Below are positions 34,863 through 44,632 of a stretch of 64,000 bases of DNA, one piece after another; the stretch's first letter is position 1, and each line of letters begins with the position of its first letter. Location: positions 1 through 64,000 of the forward strand of contig NZ_CALSFU010000016.1 of the NCBI RefSeq assembly GCF_943737005.1, written 5' to 3'. A program made the position numbers and the translations under genes. The stretch comes from Achromobacter sp. Marseille-Q4962. GTDB taxonomy: Bacteria; Pseudomonadota; Gammaproteobacteria; Burkholderiales; Burkholderiaceae_B. The notes under the pieces were generated by a model. It worked only from the letters and a program-made list of their open reading frames with translations. It ran no database searches and was not told the origin of the DNA.

Positions 34863-36902
34863 ATGCCCAGCCTGCCCATCCGTATCCTGTTCGCGGCCCT
34901 GTCGCTGCTCGCCGTCCTGGCGTTGACGGCCTGCGCCAAGGACATTCCCATGTACGTGGCCCCGGCCGACCGGCCCGTGGCGCCCGAAGACCAGCCCTGG
35001 CCGCGCAACCAGTTGCTCGCCCTGGCCTACCACGATGTCGAGGACGACGACCCCGACCAGGCCTTTCTTGGCGTGCGTAGCGACAGGCTGGCCGAACAAC
35101 TGGCCTGGCTGCGCGCCAACGGTTACCAGGCCGTCACGGTGGACCAGATCCTGCAGGCCCGCCAGGGCGGCGCCCCGTTGCCCGAGCGCGCGGTGCTGCT
35201 CAGCTTCGACGACGGCTATCGCAGTTTCTACACGCGCGTGCTGCCCATCCTCAAGGCTTACCGCTGGCCGGCGCTGCTCGCACCCGTCGGCGTCTGGATG
35301 GACACGCCGGCGGGCCAGCCTGTGGACTTCGGAGGCACCCCGGAAGCGCGCGAGCGTTTCCTGAACTGGGACGAGATCCGGGAGATCTCGCGCGCCGGCC
35401 TGGTCGAGATCGCCGCGCACACCAATGCCTCGCATTACGGCGCACCGGCCAATCCGCAAGGCAACACCGAGCCGGCGGCCGCCGTCCGCGCCTATGACGC
35501 GCGCGCCGGCAGGTACGAAACCGAGGAAGAATTCGAAGCCCGCATGGGCGCGGACGTGGCCGCCATCACGGAGAAAATCCGCCGCGCCACGGGCAAGACG
35601 CCGCGCGTCTGGGTATGGCCCTACGGCGCCGAAGGCGGCACGACGCTGCGCATCGCCGGCGAGCACGGATACCAGATGGCGCTCACGCTGGAAGACGGCC
35701 CCGGCACCGTGAAACGCCTGATGTCCACGCCGCGCCTGCTCCTGGCCAGCGACCCGAGGCTGCGCTCTTTCGCCTCCAGCGTGGTGGGCATGGAAGCGCG
35801 TCCCTTCATGCGCGTGGCCCATGTCGATCTCGACTATGTCTACGATCCGGACCCGGTGCAGGCCGACCGCAATCTCGGCGAGCTGGTGCAGCGCATCCAC
35901 GACTTGCAGATCAACACCGTATTCCTGCAGGCCTATGCCGATCCGGAAGGCGACGGCCTGGTGAAGTCGGTGTACTTCCCCAACCGCTGGCTGCCCGTGC
36001 GCGCGGATCTCTTCAACCGCGCCGCCTGGCAGCTGCATAACCGCGCCAACGTGATGGTATACGCCTGGATGCCGGTGCTCGCCTTCGACCTGGATCCGTC
36101 CATCGCCCGCGTCACGCGCTGGGATCCGTCCAGGCCGGACGCGGCGCCACAGCCCGATCCGGATCTGTACCGCCGCCTGTCCCCCTTCGATCCCGCCGCG
36201 CGGGCCCGCATCGGCGACCTGTACGAAGACCTCGCCCGCTACGCCATCTTCGATGGCATCCTGTTCCACGACGACGCCATGCTGGGCGATTTCGAGGACG
36301 CCGGCCCCGCGGCCCTGGCGGCGTATCGCAAGGCGGGGCTGCCCGGCTCTATCGCGGAACTGCGGGCCGATCCCGCCCTGATGCAGCGCTGGACGCGCTA
36401 CAAGAGCCGCTATCTGGTGGACTTCACCGACGCGCTCGCCAGCCGCGTGCGTGCAGTGCGGGGCCCGCAGATCAAGACGGCGCGCAACATCTACGCCGCC
36501 CCCATCCTGAACCCGGAAAGCGAAGCCTGGTTCGCCCAGAACCTGGACGACTTCCTGGATGCCTACGACTGGACCGCGCCCATGGCGATGCCGCTCATGG
36601 AGAACGTGGCCGAGGGCCGGGAAAACGCCTGGCTCGACGGGCTGGTCGACGCCGTCGCGCGGCGCCGTCCCGGCGCGCTGGACCGCACCGTATTCGAGTT
36701 GCAGAGCCGCGATTGGCGTTCCGGCCCCGGCCACGCCGGCCCCGCGGAAGTGGACAGCCGCAGGCTCGCCGGATGGATGCGGCGCCTGCAACTGCGGGGC
36801 GCGCGCAGCTTCGGCTACTACCCCGACGATTTCGCACAGGATCAGCCCCGGATGCAGGACATCCGGCCCGCCATTTCCGAAGCCTGGTATCCCCTCAAAT
36901 GA
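34863..36902 (+). CDS. pgaB: PNAG N-deacetylase lipoprotein PgaB
   Basis: A 679-residue lipoprotein (lipobox LTAC, Cys24). The N-terminal polysaccharide deacetylase domain has YHDVEDDD, the catalytic FDDGY and the zinc ligands HTNASH. The C-terminal domain (from about residue 320, [27 protein letters not shown]) is the glycoside-hydrolase-like domain that binds or cuts partly deacetylated PNAG. It works in the periplasm with PgaA and is 9 bp downstream of pgaA. Confidence 0.95.
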   Translation: MPSLPIRILFAALSLLAVLALTACAKDIPMYVAPADRPVAPEDQPWPRNQLLALAYHDVEDDDPDQAFLGVRSDRLAEQLAWLRANGYQAVTVDQILQARQGGAPLPERAVLLSFDDGYRSFYTRVLPILKAYRWPALLAPVGVWMDTPAGQPVDFGGTPEARERFLNWDEIREISRAGLVEIAAHTNASHYGAPANPQGNTEPAAAVRAYDARAGRYETEEEFEARMGADVAAITEKIRRATGKTPRVWVWPYGAEGGTTLRIAGEHGYQMALTLEDGPGTVKRLMSTPRLLLASDPRLRSFASSVVGMEARPFMRVAHVDLDYVYDPDPVQADRNLGELVQRIHDLQINTVFLQAYADPEGDGLVKSVYFPNRWLPVRADLFNRAAWQLHNRANVMVYAWMPVLAFDLDPSIARVTRWDPSRPDAAPQPDPDLYRRLSPFDPAARARIGDLYEDLARYAIFDGILFHDDAMLGDFEDAGPAALAAYRKAGLPGSIAELRADPALMQRWTRYKSRYLVDFTDALASRVRAVRGPQIKTARNIYAAPILNPESEAWFAQNLDDFLDAYDWTAPMAMPLMENVAEGRENAWLDGLVDAVARRRPGALDRTVFELQSRDWRSGPGHAGPAEVDSRRLAGWMRRLQLRGARSFGYYPDDFAQDQPRMQDIRPAISEAWYPLK

Positions 36903-38239
36903 TGGACAGACTGCTTGCCTTTCTCATTCTGTGCGCCGTGCTCGGCGCGCCTTTCGGTTTCGCCCTGGCGCTCACCGGCGAAGCCCTGCTGGCCTTCGTC
37001 TTTCTCTACCCCCTGTTCATGTCCGGCGTCTGGATGGCGGGCGGCATCTATTTCTGGCTGCGCCTGGAGCGCCACTGGCAGTGGCGCCCCCAGCGCCAGG
37101 TGCCCGACCTGCCCGGCACCCCTTTGATCTCTATCCTGGTGCCCTGCTACAACGAGGCCGGGAATGGCGAGGAAACCCTGCTCGCCGCGCTGAACCAGAA
37201 TTACCCGAACGTGGAGGTCATCGCCATCAACGACGGCTCCACCGACGGCACGGCGGCCATGCTGGAGCGCCTGGCGCTCCAGCATGGCCGGCTGCGCGTC
37301 GTGCACCTGGCGCAGAACCAGGGCAAGGCCATGGCGCTGCGCATGGGCGCGCTGGCCGCCCGCAGCGAATACCTGGTGTGCATCGACGGCGACGCCCTCC
37401 TGGATCCGGACGCGGCGGCCTACCTGGCCGCGCCCCTGCTCGCGCACCCGCGCATCGGCGCGGTGACGGGCAATCCCCGCGTACGCACGCGCTCCACGCT
37501 GGTCGGCCGCATCCAGGTCGGCGAGTTCTCGTCCATCATCGGGCTGATCAAGCGCACCCAACGCGTCTATGGCCAGGTTTTCACCGTCTCGGGCGTGGTT
37601 GCGGCCTTCCGGCGCAGCGCCCTGGAGCGCGTGGGCTGGTGGAGCCTGGACATGATCACCGAAGACATCGACATCAGCTGGAAGCTGCAGCGCGACCACT
37701 GGTCGATTTTCTACGAGCCGCGCGCCCTGTGCTGGATTCTCATGCCCGAAACGCTGCGCGGCCTGTGGAAGCAGCGCTTGCGCTGGGCCCAGGGCGGCGC
37801 GGAAGTGTTCCTGAAGAACCTGCGCTCGATCTGGACCTGGCGCCACCGGCGGCTGTGGCCGCTGATGCTGGAATACTGCCTGTCCACCGGCTGGGCGTTC
37901 GCCTTCGGCCTGTCCGTCCTGCTGTGGGCGCTCAGCCATTTCGTGGCGCTGCCCAACCACATGCGCATCGCCAGCCTGCTGCCGCCCGCCTTCACCGGCA
38001 TGATGCTGGCCATGGTGTGCCTGCTGCAGTTCGTGGTGAGCATCCTGATCGACCGCCGCTACGAACCCGGCCTGGCCCGTTCCCTGTACTGGGTGATCTG
38101 GTATCCGTTTGCCTACTGGATGCTGAGCCTGTTCACCACCCTGGTCAGCTTTCCCAAAGTCATGTTGCGCCGCAAGGCCCAGCGCGCACGCTGGACCAGC
38201 CCGGATCGCGGCATCAACAAATCCACGAGTTCGCAATGA
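36899..38239 (+). CDS. pgaC: PNAG synthase glycosyltransferase PgaC
   Basis: A 446-residue family-2 processive glycosyltransferase with two N-terminal and three C-terminal membrane segments. Motifs are [21 protein letters not shown] (DxD), [11 protein letters not shown] and the Q-x-x-RW motif [10 protein letters not shown]. It polymerises UDP-GlcNAc. ATGATG at the start overlaps the pgaB stop; the first ATG is used. In related organisms activity needs c-di-GMP bound at the PgaC-PgaD interface. Confidence 0.95.
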   Translation: MMDRLLAFLILCAVLGAPFGFALALTGEALLAFVFLYPLFMSGVWMAGGIYFWLRLERHWQWRPQRQVPDLPGTPLISILVPCYNEAGNGEETLLAALNQNYPNVEVIAINDGSTDGTAAMLERLALQHGRLRVVHLAQNQGKAMALRMGALAARSEYLVCIDGDALLDPDAAAYLAAPLLAHPRIGAVTGNPRVRTRSTLVGRIQVGEFSSIIGLIKRTQRVYGQVFTVSGVVAAFRRSALERVGWWSLDMITEDIDISWKLQRDHWSIFYEPRALCWILMPETLRGLWKQRLRWAQGGAEVFLKNLRSIWTWRHRRLWPLMLEYCLSTGWAFAFGLSVLLWALSHFVALPNHMRIASLLPPAFTGMMLAMVCLLQFVVSILIDRRYEPGLARSLYWVIWYPFAYWMLSLFTTLVSFPKVMLRRKAQRARWTSPDRGINKSTSSQ

Positions 38240-38679
38240 TCGTCAAGACGCAACGCTCCCGCCTCGGCCTGGCCGTGGACATGCTGCTTACCGCCGCAGC
38301 CTGGATTGCCTTCTTTTATCTGTTCGGCTCCGGCATCGCCGCCATTCTGCGCGGCGCCGCGGACGGCCCCCAGGCCCCGATCCTGCCGGCGTTCCTGCCC
38401 ACGATGCACACGCTGCTGGCGTACCTCGCGGTCGCCCTCGTCAACGCCGCCCTGCTCTATGGATGGGCGCTCTACAACCTGTACAGCTTCCGCGGCCTGG
38501 ACCGCCGCCGCCGCGCCCCGCCCGTGGGCGACGAGCGCCTCGCCCGCAGCTTCGCCATCGGCGCGGCGCAGCTCGCCACCTTGCGGACTTCGCGCGTTGC
38601 TGTCATTCATCACGACACCAGCGGCGGAATCAGCGCCATCGAGCGCGGCGTTGCCCGCCTGCGCCGCCTGAGCGCCTAG
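38236..38679 (+). CDS. pgaD: PNAG synthesis accessory protein PgaD
   Basis: A 147-residue protein with two membrane segments (about 12-38 and 57-82) and a basic cytoplasmic tail, overlapping pgaC as ATGA. PgaD stabilises PgaC and, in E. coli, both contribute to the c-di-GMP site. Short and poorly conserved, but position, size and topology all fit. Confidence 0.88.
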   Translation: MIVKTQRSRLGLAVDMLLTAAAWIAFFYLFGSGIAAILRGAADGPQAPILPAFLPTMHTLLAYLAVALVNAALLYGWALYNLYSFRGLDRRRRAPPVGDERLARSFAIGAAQLATLRTSRVAVIHHDTSGGISAIERGVARLRRLSA

Positions 38680-38748
38680 CCGGGCGCCGGATTTCCCGCC
38701 TGTCGTCCGCCTGCGCGAAGCTGCTTTCAGGGTGAACTCGCCCTGAGC

Positions 38749-39561
38749 TCACCCGCCCAGGCGCCGCGCCCCGCCGGGGCCGGTGAAGCGGTTGCGCAGC
38801 ACCCCCAGGCCCGTCAGGGCTACCTCCACCACATCGCCATCGGCCAGGTCGGGCGAATGGCCGTCGGTGCCCATCCAGAGTATGTCGCCGGGGTACAGCG
38901 TCAGGTAGCGGCTCATGGTGCTAATGAAGGTGTCGATGCCGAACAGCATGTCGTTGGTATGAAAGCGCGTGCTTTCCCTGCCGTTCAGGCTGACCACGGT
39001 TTCCATTTGTTCGACGTCCGCGTCCGTCTCGATCCAGGGCCCCATGGGCTTGAAGGTATCCGAATTCTTGGCTCGCCAGAAGGTGCGGTCCGATTTCTGC
39101 CAGTTGCGTTCGCTGACGTCATTGCCGATGGTGTAGCCGAATATGCAGGACCGGGCTTCGGCGGCGCTCAGGTTGCGCGCGCGCTTTCCGATCACCACCA
39201 CCAGTTCGCCTTCGTAATGCACGCTGGTGGCGTCGGGGGGCATGACGACGTCCTGGCCGTGCGCGATGAGCGCGTTATTGGCCCGGTAGCCGACATCGGG
39301 CTTGTCGGGAATCCTGAGCCCTTCGGTCGCGATGTGCCGGGTGTAGTTCAGGCCCACGCAGTAAAAGGTCGGCGGAATCACCGGCACCTCGAACCGTATG
39401 TCATCCAGGCGCAGCCTCTCTCCGGTCTGCTCGAAGCCGTCAAAGGGGGTTCCCCGCACGGGCAATACCCGCTCGTCGTCGAGCCGGGCATAGAACACCT
39501 CCGCCGGCGCGGCGAGCGGTTTCGCATCGGGGTCCGCCAGACTGGCGCGTATCCATTTCAT
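38749..39561 (-). CDS. Fumarylacetoacetate hydrolase family protein
   Basis: A 270-residue FAH-fold enzyme with FYCVGLNYTRHIA, the metal ligands in HYEGELVVVIGK, GYTIGNDVSERNWQ and the lysine-rich FKPMGPWI segment. Family members hydrolyse or decarboxylate acylpyruvates and oxo-diacids from ring-cleavage pathways; the exact substrate cannot be read. It is the last gene of the six-gene minus-strand operon, 10 bp after the SnoaL-like gene. Confidence 0.88.
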   Translation of the reverse strand: MKWIRASLADPDAKPLAAPAEVFYARLDDERVLPVRGTPFDGFEQTGERLRLDDIRFEVPVIPPTFYCVGLNYTRHIATEGLRIPDKPDVGYRANNALIAHGQDVVMPPDATSVHYEGELVVVIGKRARNLSAAEARSCIFGYTIGNDVSERNWQKSDRTFWRAKNSDTFKPMGPWIETDADVEQMETVVSLNGRESTRFHTNDMLFGIDTFISTMSRYLTLYPGDILWMGTDGHSPDLADGDVVEVALTGLGVLRNRFTGPGGARRLGG

Positions 39562-39571
39562 GGTCGTCTCC

Positions 39572-40045
39572 TCAGGCGCGCAGCGCGGGCATCGCGAACG
39601 CGGGCTCGTCTCCGCGCATGTCGTTGATCAGCCATTGGCCGTCCACGCAGGCCAGCTCGATATGTAAGGTGCGGATGTTCTCGATGCCGGCCAGGGGCGC
39701 GGGCCCTTGCAGCGGCGCGCCGCTGTCGTGGCGCACCACCAGCATGTAGGCTCGCATCACGCAGCGGCCATCGCCCTGGCGGTCCGCCATGAGGTTGACG
39801 ATGAGATGATGGATGCGCTGCGTCCGGGACCGCAGGGCCAGGGCGTCCAGCACCGCCCGGCGGCCGGCCAGGGCCTTGCCCTGGCGGTGCCAAACGCCGT
39901 CGGGCGACAGCCGGCCGGCCAGGTCTTCATAGCGGTTCTCGTCCAGATCGCGATAGAAGGCCATGATCTGGTCGCGGCACAGGGCCAGGACGCCGGGGTC
40001 GCGGATGTCGCGAGCCCGTTCGGCGGAACGCGGCATATCGGGCAT
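39572..40045 (-). CDS. SnoaL/NTF2-like small protein
   Basis: A 157-residue protein with an alpha+beta cone fold pattern: LCRDQIMAFYRDLDENRYEDLAGRLSPDGVWHRQGKALAGRRAVLDAL and a C-terminal half ending VDGQWLINDMRGDE. Such proteins act as isomerases, hydratases or small subunits of ring hydroxylases; no large subunit is nearby. GGAGGA lies 8 bp before the start. It is 2 bp after the FMN enzyme gene. Confidence 0.75.
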   Translation of the reverse strand: MPDMPRSAERARDIRDPGVLALCRDQIMAFYRDLDENRYEDLAGRLSPDGVWHRQGKALAGRRAVLDALALRSRTQRIHHLIVNLMADRQGDGRCVMRAYMLVVRHDSGAPLQGPAPLAGIENIRTLHIELACVDGQWLINDMRGDEPAFAMPALRA

Positions 40046-40047
40046 GG

Positions 40048-41274
40048 TCAATTTTCCTCCATGAGTTCGGGTACGCGGGCGGCCGCCTGCCGGGGCGCGT
40101 ATGGCCCGTATGGCGGAAAGGGGCGAGGCAGGCGCAGTACGCCGGCGTCGATAGCGTCCAGGCTGGGCGTGCCGCAAAGCTGCATGGTGCGCGCCAGTTC
40201 ATCGCGCAGGATGGCCAGAGCCTTGGCGGCGCCGGCCTCGCCGCCGGCCAGCACGCCGTACAGCGTGGCTCGTCCGGTCAGCACGCCGGCCGCGCCCAGC
40301 GCCAGCGCCTTGTAGATGTCGCTGCCGCGCCGCACACCGCCATCCAGCAGCACGGGCACGCGGCCGGCGGCGGCCGCAACCACCTCGGGCAGCGCCCACA
40401 GCGTGGCGATGCCGCCGTCGAGCTGGCGGCCGCCGTGGTTGGATACCACCAGCGCGTCGGCGCCGAGCCGCACGAGAGGCTCGACGTCTTCGTTGTGCAC
40501 GATGCCCTTGACGATCAGCTTGCCCCGCCAGCGGTCGCGCAGGCGGGCCAGGGCGGCCAGGTCGAAGGCCGGATCGTAGTTGCGGCCCGCCACCGAGCGC
40601 ATGGCCTTGCGGTCCGAGGCCACCGCGTTCAGGCCCGCCAGGCTGGGCATGGCGGGCGGCCTGCGCAACGCCATGTCCAGCGACCAGGCCGGCTTGCAGG
40701 CGAACTGGAAGAAATTGCGCGGCGTGATTTTCATCGGAAAGGCCAGGCCATGGGCGAGATCGCGTTCCCGCTTGCCGCCCACCGGGAGGTCCGCCGTGAT
40801 GACCAGCGCTTCGTAGCCGGCCGCGTCGGCCCGCGCGATCAGCTCATGGAGGCGGTTCTTGTCCTGCAGGATGTAGGCCTGGAACCAGAGCCGGCCCGGC
40901 GCCTGCTCGGCGATCTCCTCGATGGAAGCCGTCGCCGAGGTCGACAGGGCATACGGAACGCCGGCTGCGGCGGCCGCGCGCGCCAGCATCACGTCGCCGC
41001 CGCGCCAGCCGAAACCCACCGCGCCGGTGGGTCCGATGGCCAGCGGCAGGCCGGACGGGCCTCCCACCAGCGCGCCTGACAGCTCCACGCGGGACACGTC
41101 GCGCAGTATGTGCGGCGCCAGCTGCACCCCGGCGAATGCCGCGGCATTCGCCTCCAGCGTGCGCTCGTCCTCCGCGCCGCCGTCGAAGAAATCGAAAACG
41201 GGACGCGGCAGGCGACGCCGCGCGCGCTGGCGCAGGCGCTCGATGGAATAGCAAAGGTCGAGACGATGCGTCAT
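40048..41274 (-). CDS. FMN-dependent alpha-hydroxy-acid dehydrogenase
   Basis: A 408-residue enzyme of the lactate/mandelate dehydrogenase family. Motifs: RLPRPVFDFFDGGAEDERTL at the N-terminus, STSATASIEEIA, WFQAYILQDKN, ITADLPVGGKRERD, and the active-site block VVSNHGGRQLDG with the catalytic His and Arg, then VLLDGGVRRGSDIYKALALGA for FMN phosphate. It oxidises a 2-hydroxy acid to the 2-oxo acid. The substrate is probably the operon's unknown growth compound or an intermediate. ATG at 41274 fits the family N-terminus. Confidence 0.9.
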   Translation of the reverse strand: MTHRLDLCYSIERLRQRARRRLPRPVFDFFDGGAEDERTLEANAAAFAGVQLAPHILRDVSRVELSGALVGGPSGLPLAIGPTGAVGFGWRGGDVMLARAAAAAGVPYALSTSATASIEEIAEQAPGRLWFQAYILQDKNRLHELIARADAAGYEALVITADLPVGGKRERDLAHGLAFPMKITPRNFFQFACKPAWSLDMALRRPPAMPSLAGLNAVASDRKAMRSVAGRNYDPAFDLAALARLRDRWRGKLIVKGIVHNEDVEPLVRLGADALVVSNHGGRQLDGGIATLWALPEVVAAAAGRVPVLLDGGVRRGSDIYKALALGAAGVLTGRATLYGVLAGGEAGAAKALAILRDELARTMQLCGTPSLDAIDAGVLRLPRPFPPYGPYAPRQAAARVPELMEEN

Positions 41275-41290
41275 GATGCCGGCGCCCGGG

Positions 41291-42277
41291 TCATTCCTCG
41301 CCCTTGACGTGGCCGCGCTCGATGACGCCGGCCCAGCGCACCTTGTCCCGCACCAGGAAATCGCGAAACTGCTCTGGCGTGCCGCCCACCGGCAGCGCGC
41401 CCAGCGAGGCGAACTGCTGCCGGACCTCCGGCCGCGCCAGCGCCCCGTTGACCGCATGGCTCAGCTTGTCCACGATGGGGCGCGGCGTTCCCGGCGGCGC
41501 CAGCAGGCCGATCCAGGAGGCGCCCTGGTCGAAGTCGTGGTAGCCCAGCGACTCCATCGTGGGCACGCCCGGGAACTCCGGCATCGGCTCGCGGGTACCC
41601 ACGGCCAGCACGCGCAGTTGCTTTTGCTGCACGTAGTTGGCAATGCCGATACTCGGGTAGAACATGAAGGAAATCCGCCCCGCCAGCATCTCCTGCAACG
41701 CCGGGCCATTGCCCTTGAACGGCACGTGCACCATCTTCAGGCCGCTCGAGGTCGCCAGCATTTCGGCGGCCAGGTGCGCCGAACCGCCCACGCCCGACGA
41801 CCCGAAGGTCAGCTTGCCCGGACGTGCCTTGGCATCGGCCACCAGGGTTTTGAGATCCTTGTACGGCGAGCCGTAGCTGGTCACCAGCACCATGGGCAGC
41901 TTGCAGATGTTGGTGACCGGCGCCAGGTCCTTGACCGGATCGTAGCGATAGCGGTCCGGGTACAGCAACGGATTCACGCTCCAGGTCAGCGAGGTCACCA
42001 GCACCTTGTAGCCGTCCGGCTCCGCACGCATGACGTCGCTCGCGGCAATGGATGCGCTGGCGCCGGGCTTGTTCTCCACCACGACGGAGGTCTTGAGGAT
42101 ATCGCTCATCTCCTTGGCCAGAATGCGGGCCAGCACGTCGGTCGGTCCGCCCGCGGCGTAGCCTACTTCCATCCGGATGGGGCGGGAGGGATAGTCGTCG
42201 GCGCGGGCCGGGCCGGCCGGCAGGCTGGCCGCCAGTCCGAGAACGGCCCAGGCGGCCAGGGTCTTGTATGTCTTCAT
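41291..42277 (-). CDS. Bug-family (TctC-like) periplasmic solute receptor
   Basis: A 328-residue receptor with a signal peptide ending ARA and the family pattern YPSRPIRMEVGYAAGGPTDVLARILA, VVVENKPGASASIAASDVMRAEPDGYKVL, and GKLTFGSSGVGGSAHLAAEML. Such proteins bind carboxylic acids and are greatly expanded in Bordetella relatives, often without cognate TctAB genes nearby, as here. AAGGAG lies 6 bp before the start. It probably captures the compound degraded by the operon. Confidence 0.92.
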   Translation of the reverse strand: MKTYKTLAAWAVLGLAASLPAGPARADDYPSRPIRMEVGYAAGGPTDVLARILAKEMSDILKTSVVVENKPGASASIAASDVMRAEPDGYKVLVTSLTWSVNPLLYPDRYRYDPVKDLAPVTNICKLPMVLVTSYGSPYKDLKTLVADAKARPGKLTFGSSGVGGSAHLAAEMLATSSGLKMVHVPFKGNGPALQEMLAGRISFMFYPSIGIANYVQQKQLRVLAVGTREPMPEFPGVPTMESLGYHDFDQGASWIGLLAPPGTPRPIVDKLSHAVNGALARPEVRQQFASLGALPVGGTPEQFRDFLVRDKVRWAGVIERGHVKGEE

Positions 42278-42347
42278 ATCTGTCTCCTTGGGTTTTATTC
42301 GTCGTCCGCGTGTGCGCCGCGGACTCGGCCGGTTCATCCAGCGGGCG

Positions 42348-43223
42348 TCAATACAACTCGGGAAAATACTTGTCCGCCATCACCTGGCAGCGCTTGATCA
42401 GGCGCGGCTCATCGGGCCGGTAGTCGGCCACCGCGTTGTGGATGGTTCCCATGTTGTCCCACATCAGCACGTCGCCCTCCGTCCAGTTGTGGCGATACTT
42501 GTATTGCTCCTGCACCTGATGGCGGAACAGAAACTCCAGCACCTCGGCGCTGCGCGCTTCCGGCAGCTCGTTGATGCGCACCGAGTAGCCTGGATTGGCG
42601 TACAGCACCTTGCGGCCCGTTATCGGGTGCGTCAGGAAAACGGGATGCGAAACGGGCGGCTTGCGGCGGCGCTGCTCCTCGGTCAGCGGCGGCCGCGCGC
42701 TGCCCTTCTCGCGGCGCATCATTTCCCAGAACTTGTTGAAGTCGTGCGTAATGGTCATGCCGTCCAGCTCCCGTTTCAGGTCTTGCGGCAGCCCCTCGTA
42801 CGCGGCGTGCATATTGCAGAATTCGGTATTGCCCAGCGGCTTGCCATCCCGCATGGGAATGCGAATGCCGAACAGCACGTTGGCGAATGCGATGGTGCGG
42901 CTGTACGACATGTCGGTATGCCAGTCCTGGCCGGCGTCGCTCAGGCCGATGGGTTTGCCGTTCTCGACGATGTTCGAAAGAATCATCACCTCCGGCAGGT
43001 CGGGCTCGTGGTACAGGTTGGCCACGTTGACCTCCAGCTTGCCGAAGCTCTCCGAGAAGCGCTTGAGCTGCGTCGCGCCCAGGTTCTGCCTCGGGAAACT
43101 GACCACGCCGTAGCGGCCGAGCGCCGCTTCGATGGCGCGGTAGTCCGGTTCGGCCAGCGGCTGGGCCAGGTCCATGCCTTCGATGCGGGCGCCCAGCGGC
43201 GTGCCCAAGGGGATGATGTCCAT
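42348..43223 (-). CDS. TauD/TfdA-family Fe(II)/2-oxoglutarate dioxygenase
   Basis: A 291-residue enzyme. The iron facial triad is visible as His and Asp in WHTDMSYS and the distal His in HNAVADYRPDEPRLIKR, whose Arg binds 2-oxoglutarate. The family cleaves C-S or C-O bonds or hydroxylates organic acids. Second gene of the operon, 24 bp after the dehydrogenase-like gene. The substrate is unknown. Confidence 0.9.
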   Translation of the reverse strand: MDIIPLGTPLGARIEGMDLAQPLAEPDYRAIEAALGRYGVVSFPRQNLGATQLKRFSESFGKLEVNVANLYHEPDLPEVMILSNIVENGKPIGLSDAGQDWHTDMSYSRTIAFANVLFGIRIPMRDGKPLGNTEFCNMHAAYEGLPQDLKRELDGMTITHDFNKFWEMMRREKGSARPPLTEEQRRRKPPVSHPVFLTHPITGRKVLYANPGYSVRINELPEARSAEVLEFLFRHQVQEQYKYRHNWTEGDVLMWDNMGTIHNAVADYRPDEPRLIKRCQVMADKYFPELY

Positions 43224-43247
43224 GATGTCTCCTTCCGGGAATGAATT

Positions 43248-44453
43248 TCAGAATGCGGCGTTCAGGATGGCCAATACGTCGGCCGGCTGGCTGACGGGAC
43301 GGGGATTCACGGCCAGCCCGCGTTCGGTCATGACCTGCGCAGCCAGCGCCGGCAGGTCGCCGGCGGGCACCCCCAGCTCACCCAGGCGGGCGGGCAGGCC
43401 ATGGCGGCGCTGCAGCGCGCGCAGCCACGCGGACAGCGTTTCGTGGGGCGCGTGGGCGCCCGCGGGAGCGTGCCGCGGCGCGGCGCCGGCGCGGTTGACG
43501 CGATCAAGTGCCGGCGCCAGGCGCGCGGCCACGGCGGCGTCGGCTTCGTTGTAGGCAATGGCGTGCGGAAGCACCGCGCTGTTGACCGCGCCGTGCCCCA
43601 GCAGGTAGCGCGCGGCCACCACGTGGCAGATGGCATGGTGCAGACAGCTGCGCGCCATGGCCAGCACCATGCCGCCCAGGTGGGCGGCAGCCAAAATGTC
43701 CCGGCGTCGGCGCACGGCATCCTCGACCTGGCCCAGGGCCTGCTGGAACAGGTCCAGCGCCTGCATGGCCAGGGCGTCCGACACGGGAGAACGGCCGGTG
43801 GAATACAGCCCTTCCAGGCAATGCGCAATGCCGTTCATCGCGCTCTGATGCAGCGCCGGGGCCGGCACGTCTTCGGCCAGCTCCGGGTCTATAAGCACTG
43901 CGGACGCCGACACCTGCCGGTTCCAGAACATCAGCTTGTGGCCCCGGTCGTCGGCCACGCCGAACGAACAGGTAAGCTCGGCGCCCGAGGCCGTGGTCGG
44001 CAACGCGATGATGGGCAGCTTGGGCCGCACCCGCCGCGGAACGTGCACGCCCCGCGGCGGCTCGTAGCGGCAGACGTGGTCCTCCAGCTTTCCTCCCTCG
44101 GCCAGCAGCAGCACCAGCGCCTTGGCGCTATCGGCCACGCTGCCGCCGCCGATGCCCACCACACAATCGGGCCCGAAATCGCGCGCCCGCGCCGCCAGCT
44201 CCGCGACGAGCCCGGCGCTCGAATGCGGCGGGACGCCCGCCAGCTCGAGATGCTTCAGGTCACGCCATTGAGCGGCCAGCCCGGCATAGCGCGGCGAAGC
44301 GGCGATACGGGTCTGGGTCAGGATCACCGGCCTGCGGCAGTCCAGCGCATCCAGCTCGGCGCGCAGTCCGGCCGCCGCGCCGTCGCCAAAGCGCACGCGC
44401 GTGCCGTACAGGTGATAGTCGAACGAAACGTCGTCGGACAGCGGATCGCTCAT
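43248..44453 (-). CDS. Iron-containing alcohol dehydrogenase, maleylacetate-reductase-like
   Basis: A 401-residue protein with the nucleotide loop GIGGGSVADSAKAL, PTTASGAELTCSFGV and the metal region HQSAMNGIAHCLEGLY and LHHAICHVVAARYLLGHGAVNSAVLPHAIAYN. The last block closely resembles maleylacetate reductases (MacA/TfdF type), which reduce maleylacetate to 3-oxoadipate. First gene of the six-gene operon; start chosen at MSDPLSDD. It is divergent from the LysR regulator by 179 bp. Confidence 0.85.
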   Translation of the reverse strand: MSDPLSDDVSFDYHLYGTRVRFGDGAAAGLRAELDALDCRRPVILTQTRIAASPRYAGLAAQWRDLKHLELAGVPPHSSAGLVAELAARARDFGPDCVVGIGGGSVADSAKALVLLLAEGGKLEDHVCRYEPPRGVHVPRRVRPKLPIIALPTTASGAELTCSFGVADDRGHKLMFWNRQVSASAVLIDPELAEDVPAPALHQSAMNGIAHCLEGLYSTGRSPVSDALAMQALDLFQQALGQVEDAVRRRRDILAAAHLGGMVLAMARSCLHHAICHVVAARYLLGHGAVNSAVLPHAIAYNEADAAVAARLAPALDRVNRAGAAPRHAPAGAHAPHETLSAWLRALQRRHGLPARLGELGVPAGDLPALAAQVMTERGLAVNPRPVSQPADVLAILNAAF

Positions 44454-44468
44454 CGGCTCTCTTGCGTA

Positions 44469-44621
44469 TTTTTTGGAAAAAGCCGGCGCCGCCATCGTCC
44501 GGCGCGGCACTCAGCATGTGCCGCGTCAGCGGGGGCGGCCTCATAGGGAAAAGCAGTGTATAGGCCGGCCTCGATCGGCGACACCAACAAGGAATAAAAT
44601 TATTTTTTCCAAACAGGAAAA
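44469..44621. promoter_or_regulatory. Candidate LysR operator region between the catabolic operon and its regulator
   Basis: The element TTTTCCAAA occurs at 44605-44613 and as its exact reverse complement at 44472-44480, one copy near each divergent gene. The copy by the regulator sits in a 17-bp palindrome TTTTCC-N5-GGAAAA (44605-44621), ending 11 bp before the LysR start codon, a position suited to autorepression. Both lie in AT-rich patches. Confidence 0.55.
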
Positions 44622-44632
44622 GGCTGGAGAAC

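Noticed and set aside
33816-36791. Minus-strand open frame of about 990 codons opposite pgaA-pgaB
   Set aside because: Antisense to two well-supported genes; composition follows their codon positions, and no start signal or family pattern is seen.
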